Assembly (NCBI GenBank): GCA_024742415.1
Contig: JANSYN010000011.1
Span: forward strand, 92,212-156,211
Reading direction: 5' to 3'
Length of the DNA: 64,000 nucleotides
Source: Gammaproteobacteria bacterium
GTDB taxonomy: Bacteria; Pseudomonadota; Gammaproteobacteria; Pseudomonadales; Halieaceae
In this document: in pieces, positions 27,136 through 36,953 of the stretch
How the letters are laid out: every line of letters starts with the position of its first letter
Numbering within the stretch: the stretch's first letter is position 1
Made by a program: the position numbers and the translations under genes
Notes under the pieces: model-generated
Told to the model about the DNA's origin: nothing
Seen by the model: only the letters and a program-made list of their open reading frames with translations
Databases searched by the model: none

Positions 27136-30100
27136 TCAATCAAGCCAGCAGCGCGCATTGCGGAACAAACGCAACCAGGCCCCGTCTTCTTCCCAACCCG
27201 GTGGCTCCCAGGAATGCTGCACCGTGCGATAAACGCGCTCCGGGTGCGGCATCATTATCGTGGCCCGGCCATCCTCACTGGTGACACCGGCTATGCCCGC
27301 TGGCGAGCCATTGGGGTTGGCCGGGTACCGCTGAGCTACGCTCAGGTCGTTTTCAAGGTAACGCAGCGCCACCAGGCCCGCGGCCTCACAGGCCGCCTGT
27401 GCCTGCGCGCTTGCAAACTCTGCCCGGCCCTCGCCGTGTGCTACCGCAATTGGCATATGGGAGCCCTGCATCTGGTCAAGTAACACCGACTTGCACGGCT
27501 CAACGCGCACCAGCGCCAACCGCGCCTCAAACTGCTCCGAGCGATTGCGCACAAAGCGTGGCCAAAGTGATGCGCCGGGAATCAGGTCTTTCAGGGTTGA
27601 AACCATCTGGCAGCCATTACAGACCCCCAAAGTGAACGTATCACTGCGTTCAAAAAATGCGCTGAATGCATCGCGCAATAACGGGTTAAAAAGAATGCTT
27701 TTGGCCCAGCCCTCCCCCGCGCCCAGCACATCTCCATAGGAGAAGCCGCCACAGGCGACCAGGCCGCGAAACTGTTGCAGGTCAATGCGGCCGGCGGCAA
27801 CATCACTCATGTGCACATCGATGGGCGTGAATCCGGCTTTATGAAATGCCGCTGCCATTTCTACGTGCCCGTTGACGCCCTGCTCACGCAGCACTGCAAC
27901 ACGCGGGCGAACACCTTTGGCAATATAGGGTGCGCAAACATCGTCGCTGGCATCGAATGTCAGCTGTGCTGACAGCCCCGGGTCGTCGCTGTCTATGCGA
28001 GCAAACTCTTCCTGCGCACACTGCGGGTTATCGCGCAGCGCTTGTATTTCGAAGCTGGTTCGCGACCACAGGCGCTGCAAACGTCGCCGGTCATCCTGCC
28101 AGGTCTCATCCGCACTGAGCACGACGTTGACAGCCTCGCCGGCCACCGCGCGCCCCACCACATGCATGCATGACCCAAGCCCCAGCGCCTCGCCGCGCGC
28201 CACGAAAGACGCCAGGTGTGCACCGGAGATCTGGACTACCGCACCCGCCTCTTCGTTGAAGAGCTTTTCCAGGGGCGAGCCCGTCAGGCCAGCGACATCA
28301 ATCTCAAGGCCACAGCGGCCCGCAAACGCCATTTCCAGCAGGGTGACCAATAGGCCGCCATCCGAGCGGTCGTGATAGGCCAGCAGCGCTTGCTGTTGCA
28401 CAAATTCCTGCACCAGAACAAAGAACGCCTGCAGGTCGTTGACATCGTCAATGTCCGGAACACACGCACCGAGTTGGCCGTTGACCTGCGCCAGCGCCGA
28501 TCCACCCAGTCGATTCCTGCCACGCCCAAGGTCAATAAGCACCAGCACGGCGTCTTCATCGGGGCGCAACTGCGCAGTGACAGACAGCCGCACATCGGTC
28601 ACGGGTGTAAATGCAGAGACCACCAGCGACATGGGCGCGGTCACGGATTTATCCTGCCCTTCCTCACGCCATTGAGTACGCATGGACATGGAATCCTTGC
28701 CCACCGGAATGGTGATCCCCAACGCCGGGCAGAACTCCATGCCCACAGCCTGTACCGTGTCATACAGGGCCTGGTCCTCGGCGCCGTGGCCGGCAGCACA
28801 CATCCAGTTGGCAGACAGCTTCACATCCCGAATGTTGGCAATGGCTGCGGCCGAGATATTGGTAATGGCCTCGGCCACTGCCATACGACCCGATGCCGGA
28901 CCATCAACCAGTGCCAGCGGTGTGCGTTCGCCTATGGCCATCGCCTCACCGGCAAAGCCGGTGTAGGACACCGTAGTCACCGCGCAATCTGCCACCGGCA
29001 CCTGCCAGGGGCCAACCATCTGGTCGCGCGCCACCATACCGGTGACGGTACGATCGCCGATTGTGATCAAAAAATGCTTGCCGGCCACACCGGGGAGTTG
29101 CAAAACCAGCTCTGCCGCGGCACCGACATCGTTGTGCAGGTCAGTGGCAGCATGCACAACGCGCGTTCGCTCGAAAGCGCGTGTCATCTTGGGGGGCTTG
29201 CCAAACAGTACAGACATGGGCAGGTCTACCGGCACGGCCTCGAAGTGGCGATCCCCCAACCTCAGCTGGAGTTCCTGTGTCGCTTCGCCAACCACCGCGT
29301 AGGGACACCGTTCACGCACGCAAATAGCCTCAAAGCGCGCCAGGTGCTCGGGCTCCACTGCCATGACATAACGTTCCTGCGATTCATTACACCACAGTTC
29401 CAGCGGTGACATGCCGGGCTCATCACTGGGAATATCGCGCAACTCAAAGCGGCCACCGCGGCCGCCATCCTTGACCAGTTCAGGCAAGGCGTTGGACAGG
29501 CCGCCCGCACCCACGTCATGAATAAAGGCAATAGGATTGTCCTGACCCAGTTGCCAGCAGCGATCAATCACCTCCTGGCAACGACGCTCCATTTCGGGGT
29601 TTTGCCGCTGCACGGACGCGAAATCCAGATCTTCGGCGCTGCTGCCGCTGGTCATGGAGGATGCCGCGCCGCCACCCAGCCCGATCAGCATTGCCGGACC
29701 ACCCAGCACAATCAGTTTCGCGCCGGGACGGAAAGTGCCTTTCTCCACGTGCTCTTGCCGGATATTGCCGTAGCCGCCGGCGATCATGATGGGCTTGTGA
29801 TAGCCGCGCACTTCAGGGCCGTTCACACCCTCCACGCGTTGTTCAAAGGTACGAAAATAGCCGCAAATGTTGGGCCTGCCGTACTCGTTGTTGAACGCGG
29901 CCCCACCAATGGGACCTTCGAGCATGATCTCCAGCGCAGAGACAATACGATCCGGCTTACCGTAGTCGACCTCCCAGGGCTGCACGTACCCTGGAATTTT
30001 CAAATTGGACACAGAGAAGCCCGTCAGCCCCACTTTGGGTTTTGAGCCCCTGCCAACCGCGCCTTCGTCCCTGATCTCGCCGCCTGAGCCTGTGCCGGCG

Positions 30101-31032
30101 CCTGGAAACGGCGCTATCGCCGTGGGGTGATTATGCGTCTCGACTTTCATCAGCAGGTGGATGTGCTCGGCGCTATACACATACTCACCGGACTCGGGCA
30201 GCGGTAAAAAGCGCTCTGCGTAGTGCCCGCGCACCACAGCAGCGTTATCAGAATAGGCTGAAAGCACGTTGTCGCCTGCAGATTCATGGGTATTGCGGAT
30301 CATCTGGAACAACGAATGCGTTTGCGCCCGGCCATCGATCTCCCAGGCGGCGTTGAAGATTTTGTGGCGACAGTGCTCGGAGTTGGCCTGGGCGAACATC
30401 ATTAATTCGACGTCGGTGGGGTTGCGCTGCAGCGCGGTAAAGCTCTCCAGCAAGTAATCGATTTCATCCTCGGCCAGGGCCAGACCCAGCGCAGCGTCAG
30501 CCTGTACCAATGCCTGCCTGCCATGCGCAAGCACATCCACGACCGACAGCGGCCGCGGCTGGGCGTGTTCAAACAGCGCACTGGCCTGTTCGGTGCTGTC
30601 CAGCACAGACTCCGTCATTCGATCATGTAAAAGATCCAGTAGCTGGCGACGCGCATCGCTGGTCAGCGAATCGGGCACCTGCAGGTACCAGCCAACCCCG
30701 CGTTCAATGCGCTCAACCTCTGGCAAGCCGCAGTTGTGGGCAATGTCTGTTGCCTTGCTGGACCAGGGAGAAATCGTGCCAGCGCGTGGTACCACCAGAA
30801 AAAACTCACAAGCGTTCAGTTGCTCCTGGGCAATGGGTTCGGCATGGGGGCCGTAACGCAGGAGACTTTCGAGAATGCTGAGCTGCGGGGTCGTCAGCGG
30901 CTGGTGCAATGCAGCAAAGTGCAGAAACTCGGCGTGCAGCAGTTGAATATCGTCGTGAATCTCTGACAGCTTCTGCGCCAGTTTGGCCACTCGAAATGCG
31001 GACAAAGCAGCGCTACCACGCAGGGTCAACAT
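27136..31032 (-). CDS. purL: Phosphoribosylformylglycinamidine synthase PurL (large single-chain form)
   Basis: A 1298-residue enzyme of purine synthesis that converts FGAR to FGAM using glutamine and ATP. It shows the N-terminal domain, the AIRS-like halves ([61 protein letters not shown]) and a C-terminal glutamine amidotransferase with the nucleophile Cys in [13 protein letters not shown] and H/E in [11 protein letters not shown]. The start [14 protein letters not shown] at 31032 matches the family; the open frame extends 21 codons upstream without homology. Normal gammaproteobacterial length. Confidence 0.97.
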   Translation of the reverse strand: MLTLRGSAALSAFRVAKLAQKLSEIHDDIQLLHAEFLHFAALHQPLTTPQLSILESLLRYGPHAEPIAQEQLNACEFFLVVPRAGTISPWSSKATDIAHNCGLPEVERIERGVGWYLQVPDSLTSDARRQLLDLLHDRMTESVLDSTEQASALFEHAQPRPLSVVDVLAHGRQALVQADAALGLALAEDEIDYLLESFTALQRNPTDVELMMFAQANSEHCRHKIFNAAWEIDGRAQTHSLFQMIRNTHESAGDNVLSAYSDNAAVVRGHYAERFLPLPESGEYVYSAEHIHLLMKVETHNHPTAIAPFPGAGTGSGGEIRDEGAVGRGSKPKVGLTGFSVSNLKIPGYVQPWEVDYGKPDRIVSALEIMLEGPIGGAAFNNEYGRPNICGYFRTFEQRVEGVNGPEVRGYHKPIMIAGGYGNIRQEHVEKGTFRPGAKLIVLGGPAMLIGLGGGAASSMTSGSSAEDLDFASVQRQNPEMERRCQEVIDRCWQLGQDNPIAFIHDVGAGGLSNALPELVKDGGRGGRFELRDIPSDEPGMSPLELWCNESQERYVMAVEPEHLARFEAICVRERCPYAVVGEATQELQLRLGDRHFEAVPVDLPMSVLFGKPPKMTRAFERTRVVHAATDLHNDVGAAAELVLQLPGVAGKHFLITIGDRTVTGMVARDQMVGPWQVPVADCAVTTVSYTGFAGEAMAIGERTPLALVDGPASGRMAVAEAITNISAAAIANIRDVKLSANWMCAAGHGAEDQALYDTVQAVGMEFCPALGITIPVGKDSMSMRTQWREEGQDKSVTAPMSLVVSAFTPVTDVRLSVTAQLRPDEDAVLVLIDLGRGRNRLGGSALAQVNGQLGACVPDIDDVNDLQAFFVLVQEFVQQQALLAYHDRSDGGLLVTLLEMAFAGRCGLEIDVAGLTGSPLEKLFNEEAGAVVQISGAHLASFVARGEALGLGSCMHVVGRAVAGEAVNVVLSADETWQDDRRRLQRLWSRTSFEIQALRDNPQCAQEEFARIDSDDPGLSAQLTFDASDDVCAPYIAKGVRPRVAVLREQGVNGHVEMAAAFHKAGFTPIDVHMSDVAAGRIDLQQFRGLVACGGFSYGDVLGAGEGWAKSILFNPLLRDAFSAFFERSDTFTLGVCNGCQMVSTLKDLIPGASLWPRFVRNRSEQFEARLALVRVEPCKSVLLDQMQGSHMPIAVAHGEGRAEFASAQAQAACEAAGLVALRYLENDLSVAQRYPANPNGSPAGIAGVTSEDGRATIMMPHPERVYRTVQHSWEPPGWEEDGAWLRLFRNARCWLD

Positions 31033-31174
31033 GCTGTGCTCAACTCCAGGGGGAGGTTTCTGAAGGGGCGGCATTGTACTGTATTTGACAGGCATCTGTT
31101 AGCCGAAATTGCGGGCGATTGCCACGGTAATTGTCCTGCGGCACATTTGACGCAGGGCAATTACACTTGACCAC

Positions 31175-32602
31175 ATGACCAAGCTGTTACGCTTTGCACT
31201 GCTCATGACACTGCTGCTCCAGGGCGGCTGTGAGACACGCGACGCCCTGGATGAAATCCTGGACCGTGGCGAACTGGTTGTTGTGACGCGCAATGGTCCT
31301 ACCACCTATTACCTTGAGCGCAATGGCGCGGCAGGGTTCGAGCATGCATTGGCCAGCCGACTTGCTGCCGAGTTGGGTGTGACGCTGGTCATGGAGCCCG
31401 GCTTTAGCCTGCAAGAGATCTTTACGGCGCTGCGTCGTGGCGAAGCTGATATCGCGGCAGCCGGTCTGACGCTCACGCAGTCGCGCGCCCGCGAGTTCCC
31501 GCACTCAATCGGATACGACACCCTGACAACCCAGGTGGTCTATAAAACCGGTAACTACCGCCCGCGCAAGGTAGCAGATATCGAGCAGATGACCATCGCG
31601 GTGCTGGCGAATTCCGGGCCCGCAAACACGCTCAGGGCACTGCGCCGCGACGCACTACCGGAACTGCGCTGGCAGGAAGTGGCTGAGGCAGATTCCATGG
31701 AACTGCTGCAACTGGTCCACGACGAAGAAGTCGAACTGGCCCTGATCAGCTCGGCCGACTTTGCGGTGCAGCAAAGCCTGTTTCCGCGTTTGCGTGTGGC
31801 CATAGAGCTTGAGCGAGAACAGGAGATGGTCTGGTACCTGCCGCCCTCGCGCGACAACAGCCGTTTGATCGAGGTGGTCAATAACTTTATTACCGCGCTG
31901 GATGCCAGCGGCGAACTGGAGCGCATGCGCGAAACACACTTTGGCCATATTGAGGGCGTCTCCAGAATTGGCTCACACACGTTTACCCGCATGATGCGCA
32001 CTGCCCTGCCGCCATACCTGGATCTGATCAAGGATGTCGCCGCAGAGTACCAGATGGAATGGGAACTGCTGGCAGCCATCGCCTACCAGGAATCACACTG
32101 GGATCCACGTGCTGAATCGCCCACCGGCGTGCGCGGCATGATGATGCTTACACTGCCGACCGCACACGAAATGGGCGTGGATAACCGCCTCAATGCGCGG
32201 CAAAGCCTGCGCGGCGGTGCGCGCTACTACAAAAATATGAAGCGACGCCTACCTGATGATATCGAAGAGCCGGATCGAACCTGGTTGGCACTGGCCGCCT
32301 ACAACATTGGCATGGGCCACCTGGAAGATGCCCGGGTAATCACTCAACGGCAGGGCGGCAACCCTGACCTGTGGAGTGACGTCATGGAAAGGCTGCCACT
32401 GCTACAGAAAAGCGCGCACTATGAAAAAACACGTTACGGCTATGCTCGCGGCCAGGAGGCCTACACCTACGTGCAGAACATTCGCCACTACTACAGTATT
32501 TTGCAGTGGCAGGACCTTTCAGAGAAGCGTGTGCTGCGCCCATTACAGATTGAGGACTACCTGCCAGAAGTCCTGCAGCGCGTCGAACTGAAAAGTCTAT
32601 AG
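31175..32602 (+). CDS. mltF: Membrane-bound lytic murein transglycosylase F
   Basis: A 475-residue lipoprotein (lipobox LLQGGC, Cys19) that cleaves peptidoglycan. A solute-binding-protein-like domain (about 30-265) precedes a lytic transglycosylase domain with the catalytic Glu in AYQESHWDPRAESPTGVRGMMMLT (about 308) and AYNIGMGHLEDAR. Divergent from purL, as in E. coli, with tadA next. There is no obvious ribosome binding site before the ATG. Confidence 0.95.
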   Translation: MTKLLRFALLMTLLLQGGCETRDALDEILDRGELVVVTRNGPTTYYLERNGAAGFEHALASRLAAELGVTLVMEPGFSLQEIFTALRRGEADIAAAGLTLTQSRAREFPHSIGYDTLTTQVVYKTGNYRPRKVADIEQMTIAVLANSGPANTLRALRRDALPELRWQEVAEADSMELLQLVHDEEVELALISSADFAVQQSLFPRLRVAIELEREQEMVWYLPPSRDNSRLIEVVNNFITALDASGELERMRETHFGHIEGVSRIGSHTFTRMMRTALPPYLDLIKDVAAEYQMEWELLAAIAYQESHWDPRAESPTGVRGMMMLTLPTAHEMGVDNRLNARQSLRGGARYYKNMKRRLPDDIEEPDRTWLALAAYNIGMGHLEDARVITQRQGGNPDLWSDVMERLPLLQKSAHYEKTRYGYARGQEAYTYVQNIRHYYSILQWQDLSEKRVLRPLQIEDYLPEVLQRVELKSL

Positions 32603-32670
32603 GGATGGTTTGGCAACGACGCGCCATCGCCCGCCGCGGTCCTGCCCACCACGCTGCCAGACTTGCCGCG

Positions 32671-33135
32671 CTATTGTTGCCGCCGCGCAGCAAAAAATGA
32701 CTGTAACCTGCCGGCGCTCTCCGGACCCAGGACATCACCCGTCCATGCCACCTTGTGGTTGTACCACGGTGATTCCAAAGCGCAGGCATTACTGCACACA
32801 ACACCTGCCCTGGGCTCTCGCGCGGCGAAGACCAGATGCGCTATCCTGGCATGGACCAACGCGCCGGCGCACATGGAGCAGGGCTCCAGCGTCACATACA
32901 AAATGCAGCCCGGAAGCCGATAATTGCCGCTAAAGCGCGCAGCATCGCGCAGCGCGACAATTTCTGCATGCGCCGTGGGATCGTTGTCAGAGATGACCGA
33001 ATTCCAGCCCTCACCGACGAGTTGATCATCCCTCACGACAACCGCGCCGATGGGTACCTCTCCCTCGTTTTCGGCGCGATCGGCAAGGGCCAGTGCCCGG
33101 CGCATCCACTGCTCATGATTTTCCAGGACTGACAA
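32671..33135 (-). CDS. tadA: tRNA-specific adenosine deaminase TadA
   Basis: A 154-residue zinc deaminase that converts A34 to inosine in tRNA-Arg. HAE (56-58, catalytic Glu) and PCSMC (85-89, Zn ligands) are intact. The start appears to be TTG at 33135 with a GGAG site 8 bases upstream, giving the usual N-terminus MSxxxxHEQWMRRALALA. Convergent with mltF; the 68-base gap holds nothing clear. Confidence 0.95.
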   Translation of the reverse strand: MSVLENHEQWMRRALALADRAENEGEVPIGAVVVRDDQLVGEGWNSVISDNDPTAHAEIVALRDAARFSGNYRLPGCILYVTLEPCSMCAGALVHARIAHLVFAAREPRAGVVCSNACALESPWYNHKVAWTGDVLGPESAGRLQSFFAARRQQ

Positions 33136-33213
33136 ACGAGTATCTCCAGTAAGGGTGGCCCGGCGATCTCGCGCACGGCCGTCGCACAGACATCGCCCAG
33201 CCTGCTGCGGTGT

Positions 33214-34170
33214 TTAGCCCCACCATTCGATGGTGCGGTGTGCCAGTACCGTAAGAATACACAGATGCGCGCACCAGTATGCCGCCAGGCAAGTAAAAGC
33301 CGTTCCCGGCGCCAGCACACTTCCCCGCGCCGCATAGCCCGACTCCAGTGCGGCCAGGCGGCCGGCTGCATCACCACAATCAAAGCCGACGCCTGGGCGA
33401 TTGCTATTGCTTGCGGCGCGAGACGGCAAGGCAGACAACGTGCGGATTGCGTGGGCAACCGGTGCCGTGCCCTGGGCCCAGCGGGCCGCCGCCAGGTCAC
33501 AGGCCTGCTCTGCATCCGCCCGGATATCGCTGCGCACCTGATTGCCCAGGCGCGCAGGCCAGAGCAGCGTGAACCAGCGTGCCAGCAGCAGTCTTGCATT
33601 GTCGTAGCGCGCGCAGTGCGCACGCTCATGGGCCAACACGATGTCGAGCTCTACCGGTTGCAACTGCGCTATCAGGCCCTGCGACACCACGACCTCGGGC
33701 CGCCACAGGCCGGCGCAAAAGGCCATCAGTTCAGGGCTGTCCAACGTACGGAAGCCGCCACCGCTTGGGCGCGTAAAAAGGCGCAGCACGCGCAGCTGGT
33801 TTTGGCCCCGCCGCAACGCCCAGAGCAACAAAGCCAACAGGCCCATGAGCACCACGCTGCTGATCGCGGCAAGAAACAGCATAATCATCGAGTCGTGCGC
33901 ATACACTGGCGCATGCAGGCCGCAAAGCTCACCGTGACAGTGCGGAGGGACCAGTACGCTGGACAGCCGCGGCTCAGAGACCACTACCAGCGCAAGCCAT
34001 ACCGCTGCCGGACCAACCATCACGTACGCCAGCCGTACGGACGAGCGCAGCGACGGGGACAGCCCCGCGCTTATCCGGCGCACCAGGGGGTACAGCAGCG
34101 CACCAAGCACACTGGCTACTACCGTTGCCACCAGGCCCCAAACGAGCAACGCCACTGACAGGTCAGTCAT
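33214..34170 (-). CDS. M56-family membrane metallopeptidase (BlaR1-like, no sensor domain)
   Basis: A 318-residue membrane protein with about four transmembrane helices (7-29, 49-66, 95-118 and one near the C-terminus) and the zinc motif HERAH at 181-185 in LDIVLAHERAHCARYDNARLL, typical of M56 peptidases. BlaR1/MecR1 carry a C-terminal penicillin-binding sensor; here the protein ends shortly after the last helix, so it has no beta-lactam sensor. Its ATG overlaps the end of the BlaI-like gene by 8 bases. It probably cleaves that repressor in response to an envelope or metabolite signal. The open frame extends 22 codons upstream of the chosen ATG. Confidence 0.85.
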   Translation of the reverse strand: MTDLSVALLVWGLVATVVASVLGALLYPLVRRISAGLSPSLRSSVRLAYVMVGPAAVWLALVVVSEPRLSSVLVPPHCHGELCGLHAPVYAHDSMIMLFLAAISSVVLMGLLALLLWALRRGQNQLRVLRLFTRPSGGGFRTLDSPELMAFCAGLWRPEVVVSQGLIAQLQPVELDIVLAHERAHCARYDNARLLLARWFTLLWPARLGNQVRSDIRADAEQACDLAAARWAQGTAPVAHAIRTLSALPSRAASNSNRPGVGFDCGDAAGRLAALESGYAARGSVLAPGTAFTCLAAYWCAHLCILTVLAHRTIEWWG

Positions 34171-34594
34171 CGTCGCCCTCGCCGTCCCCGGCACCTCGGT
34201 GCCGTTCACCACGCAATGACCTGGAGAGTTCGTCACCCAGTTCAGGGGCCTGTGTGCCGACGTAGTTGAGGAAACCGGAGATCATCGGGGCTAATTCCCC
34301 TGCCGCCAGCTGCTGTGCAATATTGCCCAGCAACCCCCCGATGAGCTCGGCGCGATCCATGACCGCACGATAACGGTAGGCCCTGCCCTGCCGTGAGCGA
34401 CTTACCAGGCGCTTGCGATGCAGCCGCTCGAGGGTCGTTTGCACGGTAGACAGCGAAATCCCGGCGTCCGGCATTGCACCGTGTATGGCCTGCGCCGTGG
34501 CTTCATCGCAGTTCCACAATGCCTCCAGCACTAATACCTCGCGCTCGCCAAGATCTGGCAGTCGCTGATGTTTCGGGAAATTATGTGGGCGCAC
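34163..34594 (-). CDS. BlaI/MecI-family winged-helix repressor
   Basis: A 143-residue regulator with a winged helix (LGEREVLVLEALWNCDEATAQAIHGAMPDAGISLSTVQTTLERLHRKRLVSRSRQGRAYRYRAVM). I chose the GTG at 34594 because AGGAGAAGG lies 7 bases upstream and the residues before it are not family-like. BlaI proteins bind as dimers and are inactivated by cleavage by the partner M56 peptidase, encoded immediately downstream. The divergent TonB receptor is the likely regulated target. Confidence 0.88.
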   Translation of the reverse strand: MRPHNFPKHQRLPDLGEREVLVLEALWNCDEATAQAIHGAMPDAGISLSTVQTTLERLHRKRLVSRSRQGRAYRYRAVMDRAELIGGLLGNIAQQLAAGELAPMISGFLNYVGTQAPELGDELSRSLRGERHRGAGDGEGDDD

Positions 34595-34766
34595 CGGGCT
34601 ACCTTCTCCTGTTATGCGCCAATGGTAGCCTGTTCCACGCGCCCCTTCCATCCGGGATGCCATCACCCGTGGCAGTTGGGCTAACACCGAGGCGTTATGG
34701 GCTTTACGCGACGGTGTTACAAACGTGCGGCAAACTTGCACTTCCACACATAATGAGTCAAACCCC

Positions 34767-36860
34767 ATGATCCAGTTTGTAAAGCATGCTCCTTGTGCCC
34801 TCGGCAACCATCCACTGCACCGCAAGATCAGCGGACTGGGCGGGGCGCTGGCCCTGGCCACGGCGGGTCACGCATGGTCCGCAGAGGAAGCCCGCCTGGA
34901 GGAAGTCCTTGTCGAAGGGCGCAGCGTCGCACTCATCGGGCAGGCCAGATCGGCCTCGGAGGGTATCGTCGGGCAGGCAGACATTGCCCTGCGACCGCTG
35001 CTGCGACCCGGCGATGTGCTTGAAACCGTCCCCGGCATGATTGTCACCCAGCACAGTGGTTCGGGTAAATCGAACCAGATGTTCCTGCGCGGTTTTAACC
35101 TTGACCACGGCACTGACTTTGCCACATGGATAGATGGCATGCCCGTCAACATGCGCACCCACGGACACGGCCAGGGCTATACGGACATCAATTTTCTCAT
35201 TCCTGAAGCGATTGAGTCCCTGCACTACGTCAAGGGCCCGTACCACGCCGAACTGGGCGATTTTTCTGCTGCGGGTGGCGCACACATCAAGACCTTCAAT
35301 CGACTGCCGGCCAACCAGCTGACCTTTGGCATTGGTGAAAACGGCTTTACCCGCCTGTTGGGTATGGGCAGCACAGACCTGGGCAGCATGCAGCTCACTG
35401 CGGCGCTGGAAGGCCAAACCTATGATGGGCCCTGGAGTGACGTCGATGAAGATGTCGAGAAAATCAACGGCCTGGTTAAACTCAGCCAGGGCGACACGGC
35501 AAACAACTGGGCCATCACCGCAATGTACTACGACAACACCTGGAACTCGGCAGACCAGATTCCGGCACGCGCAGTCACCCAGGGCTTGATCGATGAGCGC
35601 GGCTCAATAGATGACAGTCTCGGTGGTGAATCCCGACGTGCCAGCCTGTCCGCGCAGTTTAACACTACGACTGCGACGGGCGGGATCAGCGCTGCTGCCT
35701 ATGTGATCGACTACCGCATGCAGTTGTGGTCCAACTTTACCTACCTGCTGGATGACCCGGTCGCAGGCGACCAGTTCGAGCAATTCGACAACCGCACCAT
35801 CTGGGGCGGCTCTGGTCAGTTTCACTGGAACGCCGGGCAACAGGACCAGTTCAAGCATCGCGTGGGCGCCGAGCTGCGCTACGACGATATAGATGCCGTG
35901 GGTCTCTACCAGACACAGCAACGACAACGCATTGACACCACTCGCGAGGACGCCGTCGAGGAATCAAGCATCGGGTTGTTCTATGAACTGGAGTGGCAGC
36001 TGGCGCGCAACTGGCGCACGATCTTCGGACTGCGCGGCGATTACTACGACTTTGACGTGAGTGCTGATAACCCGGTTAACTCCGGCCGCGAATCTGACCA
36101 CATCATCAGCCCCAAATTTACCCTTGTGTACACCCTCTCAGCGACCAGTGAGGCGTATCTCAGCGCCGGCCGTGGCTTTCATTCCAACGATGCGCGCGGC
36201 ACTACCATCACGCAGGACCCTGCCACGGATGTCGCGGTCACACCGGTCGATGCGCTGGTAGAATCCAATGGCGCTGAGCTTGGTCTGAAAACGGTGTGGC
36301 TTGAGCGCTGGAACAGTTCACTGGCGCTGTGGTATCTGGAGCTGGATTCAGAACTGCTGTTCGTCGGTGACGCCGGCAATACCGAAGCGAGCCTGCCCAG
36401 CCAGCGCTGGGGCGTTGAGTTCAACAACTACTGGTCGATCAACGACATATGGGCGCTGGAGGCGGACATCGCATGGACTGATGCCCGCTTCGACAACGCC
36501 GGCCAGGAGGATAACATTCCCGGCGCCATACCCCTGGTCGCCACAGCCGCGCTGTCTGCCCAGGACCCGCGCGGCTGGTTCGGTTCGCTGCGCTTGCGCT
36601 ATTTCTCCAGCTATCCCCTGATTGAAGACAACAGCGAGAAGGCAGACGGCTCTACCATTGCGAGCCTGGCCGCAGGCTGGCGTAGCGCAAACTGGCAGGT
36701 GCAGTTGGATGTACTGAACCTGTTCGACTCGAACGACCACGACATTGACTATTTTTACGCCTCGCGATTGCCAGGCGAGCCGGCCGAGGGCATCGAGGAC
36801 AATCACTTCAAGGTGTTCGAACCAAGACAACTCAGGTTGGCCATGAGCTACCGTTTCTAA
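34767..36860 (+). CDS. TonB-dependent outer membrane receptor (regulated by BlaI/M56 pair)
   Basis: About 697 residues. The signal peptide ends near HAWSAEE, the TonB box is in ARLEEVLVEGRS, the plug has PGMIVTQHSGSGKSNQMFLRGFNLDHGTDFATWIDGMPVNMRTHGHGQGYTDINFLIPE, and the barrel ends in MSYRF. The HGHGQGYTD loop is a conserved feature of a receptor subgroup; a metal ligand role is only a guess. The ATG at 34767 is preferred over an in-frame GTG at 34725. It is divergent from the BlaI/M56 pair and convergent with the RND efflux genes. Confidence 0.9.
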   Translation: MIQFVKHAPCALGNHPLHRKISGLGGALALATAGHAWSAEEARLEEVLVEGRSVALIGQARSASEGIVGQADIALRPLLRPGDVLETVPGMIVTQHSGSGKSNQMFLRGFNLDHGTDFATWIDGMPVNMRTHGHGQGYTDINFLIPEAIESLHYVKGPYHAELGDFSAAGGAHIKTFNRLPANQLTFGIGENGFTRLLGMGSTDLGSMQLTAALEGQTYDGPWSDVDEDVEKINGLVKLSQGDTANNWAITAMYYDNTWNSADQIPARAVTQGLIDERGSIDDSLGGESRRASLSAQFNTTTATGGISAAAYVIDYRMQLWSNFTYLLDDPVAGDQFEQFDNRTIWGGSGQFHWNAGQQDQFKHRVGAELRYDDIDAVGLYQTQQRQRIDTTREDAVEESSIGLFYELEWQLARNWRTIFGLRGDYYDFDVSADNPVNSGRESDHIISPKFTLVYTLSATSEAYLSAGRGFHSNDARGTTITQDPATDVAVTPVDALVESNGAELGLKTVWLERWNSSLALWYLELDSELLFVGDAGNTEASLPSQRWGVEFNNYWSINDIWALEADIAWTDARFDNAGQEDNIPGAIPLVATAALSAQDPRGWFGSLRLRYFSSYPLIEDNSEKADGSTIASLAAGWRSANWQVQLDVLNLFDSNDHDIDYFYASRLPGEPAEGIEDNHFKVFEPRQLRLAMSYRF

Positions 36861-36953
36861 GGGGACTTGCCGGTCGGCTCGGCGAGCCCACGGTACGTTG
36901 CCTGCGTCTTGATCAGGCCATGCAACTCGCCCAGGGCCGCATCACAGGGCAGA

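Noticed and set aside
28372..29409. A long plus-strand open frame (345 codons) inside purL
   Set aside because: Antisense to an intact, full-length purL. The translation is His/Arg/Gln-rich with no domain, as expected from the GC-rich complement of coding sequence.
31033..31095. A longer N-terminus for purL
   Set aside because: The 21 extra codons are Pro/Lys-rich and absent from the family; [14 protein letters not shown] is the standard start.
33238..34158. A 306-codon plus-strand open frame opposite the M56 peptidase
   Set aside because: Arg/Gln/His-rich complement of a recognised gene; no motif.
34595..34766. A BlaI operator between the BlaI-like gene and the TonB receptor
   Set aside because: GTTACAAACGTGC-like text near 34713 is suggestive, but I could not find a clean inverted repeat in this 172-base region, so no site is claimed.
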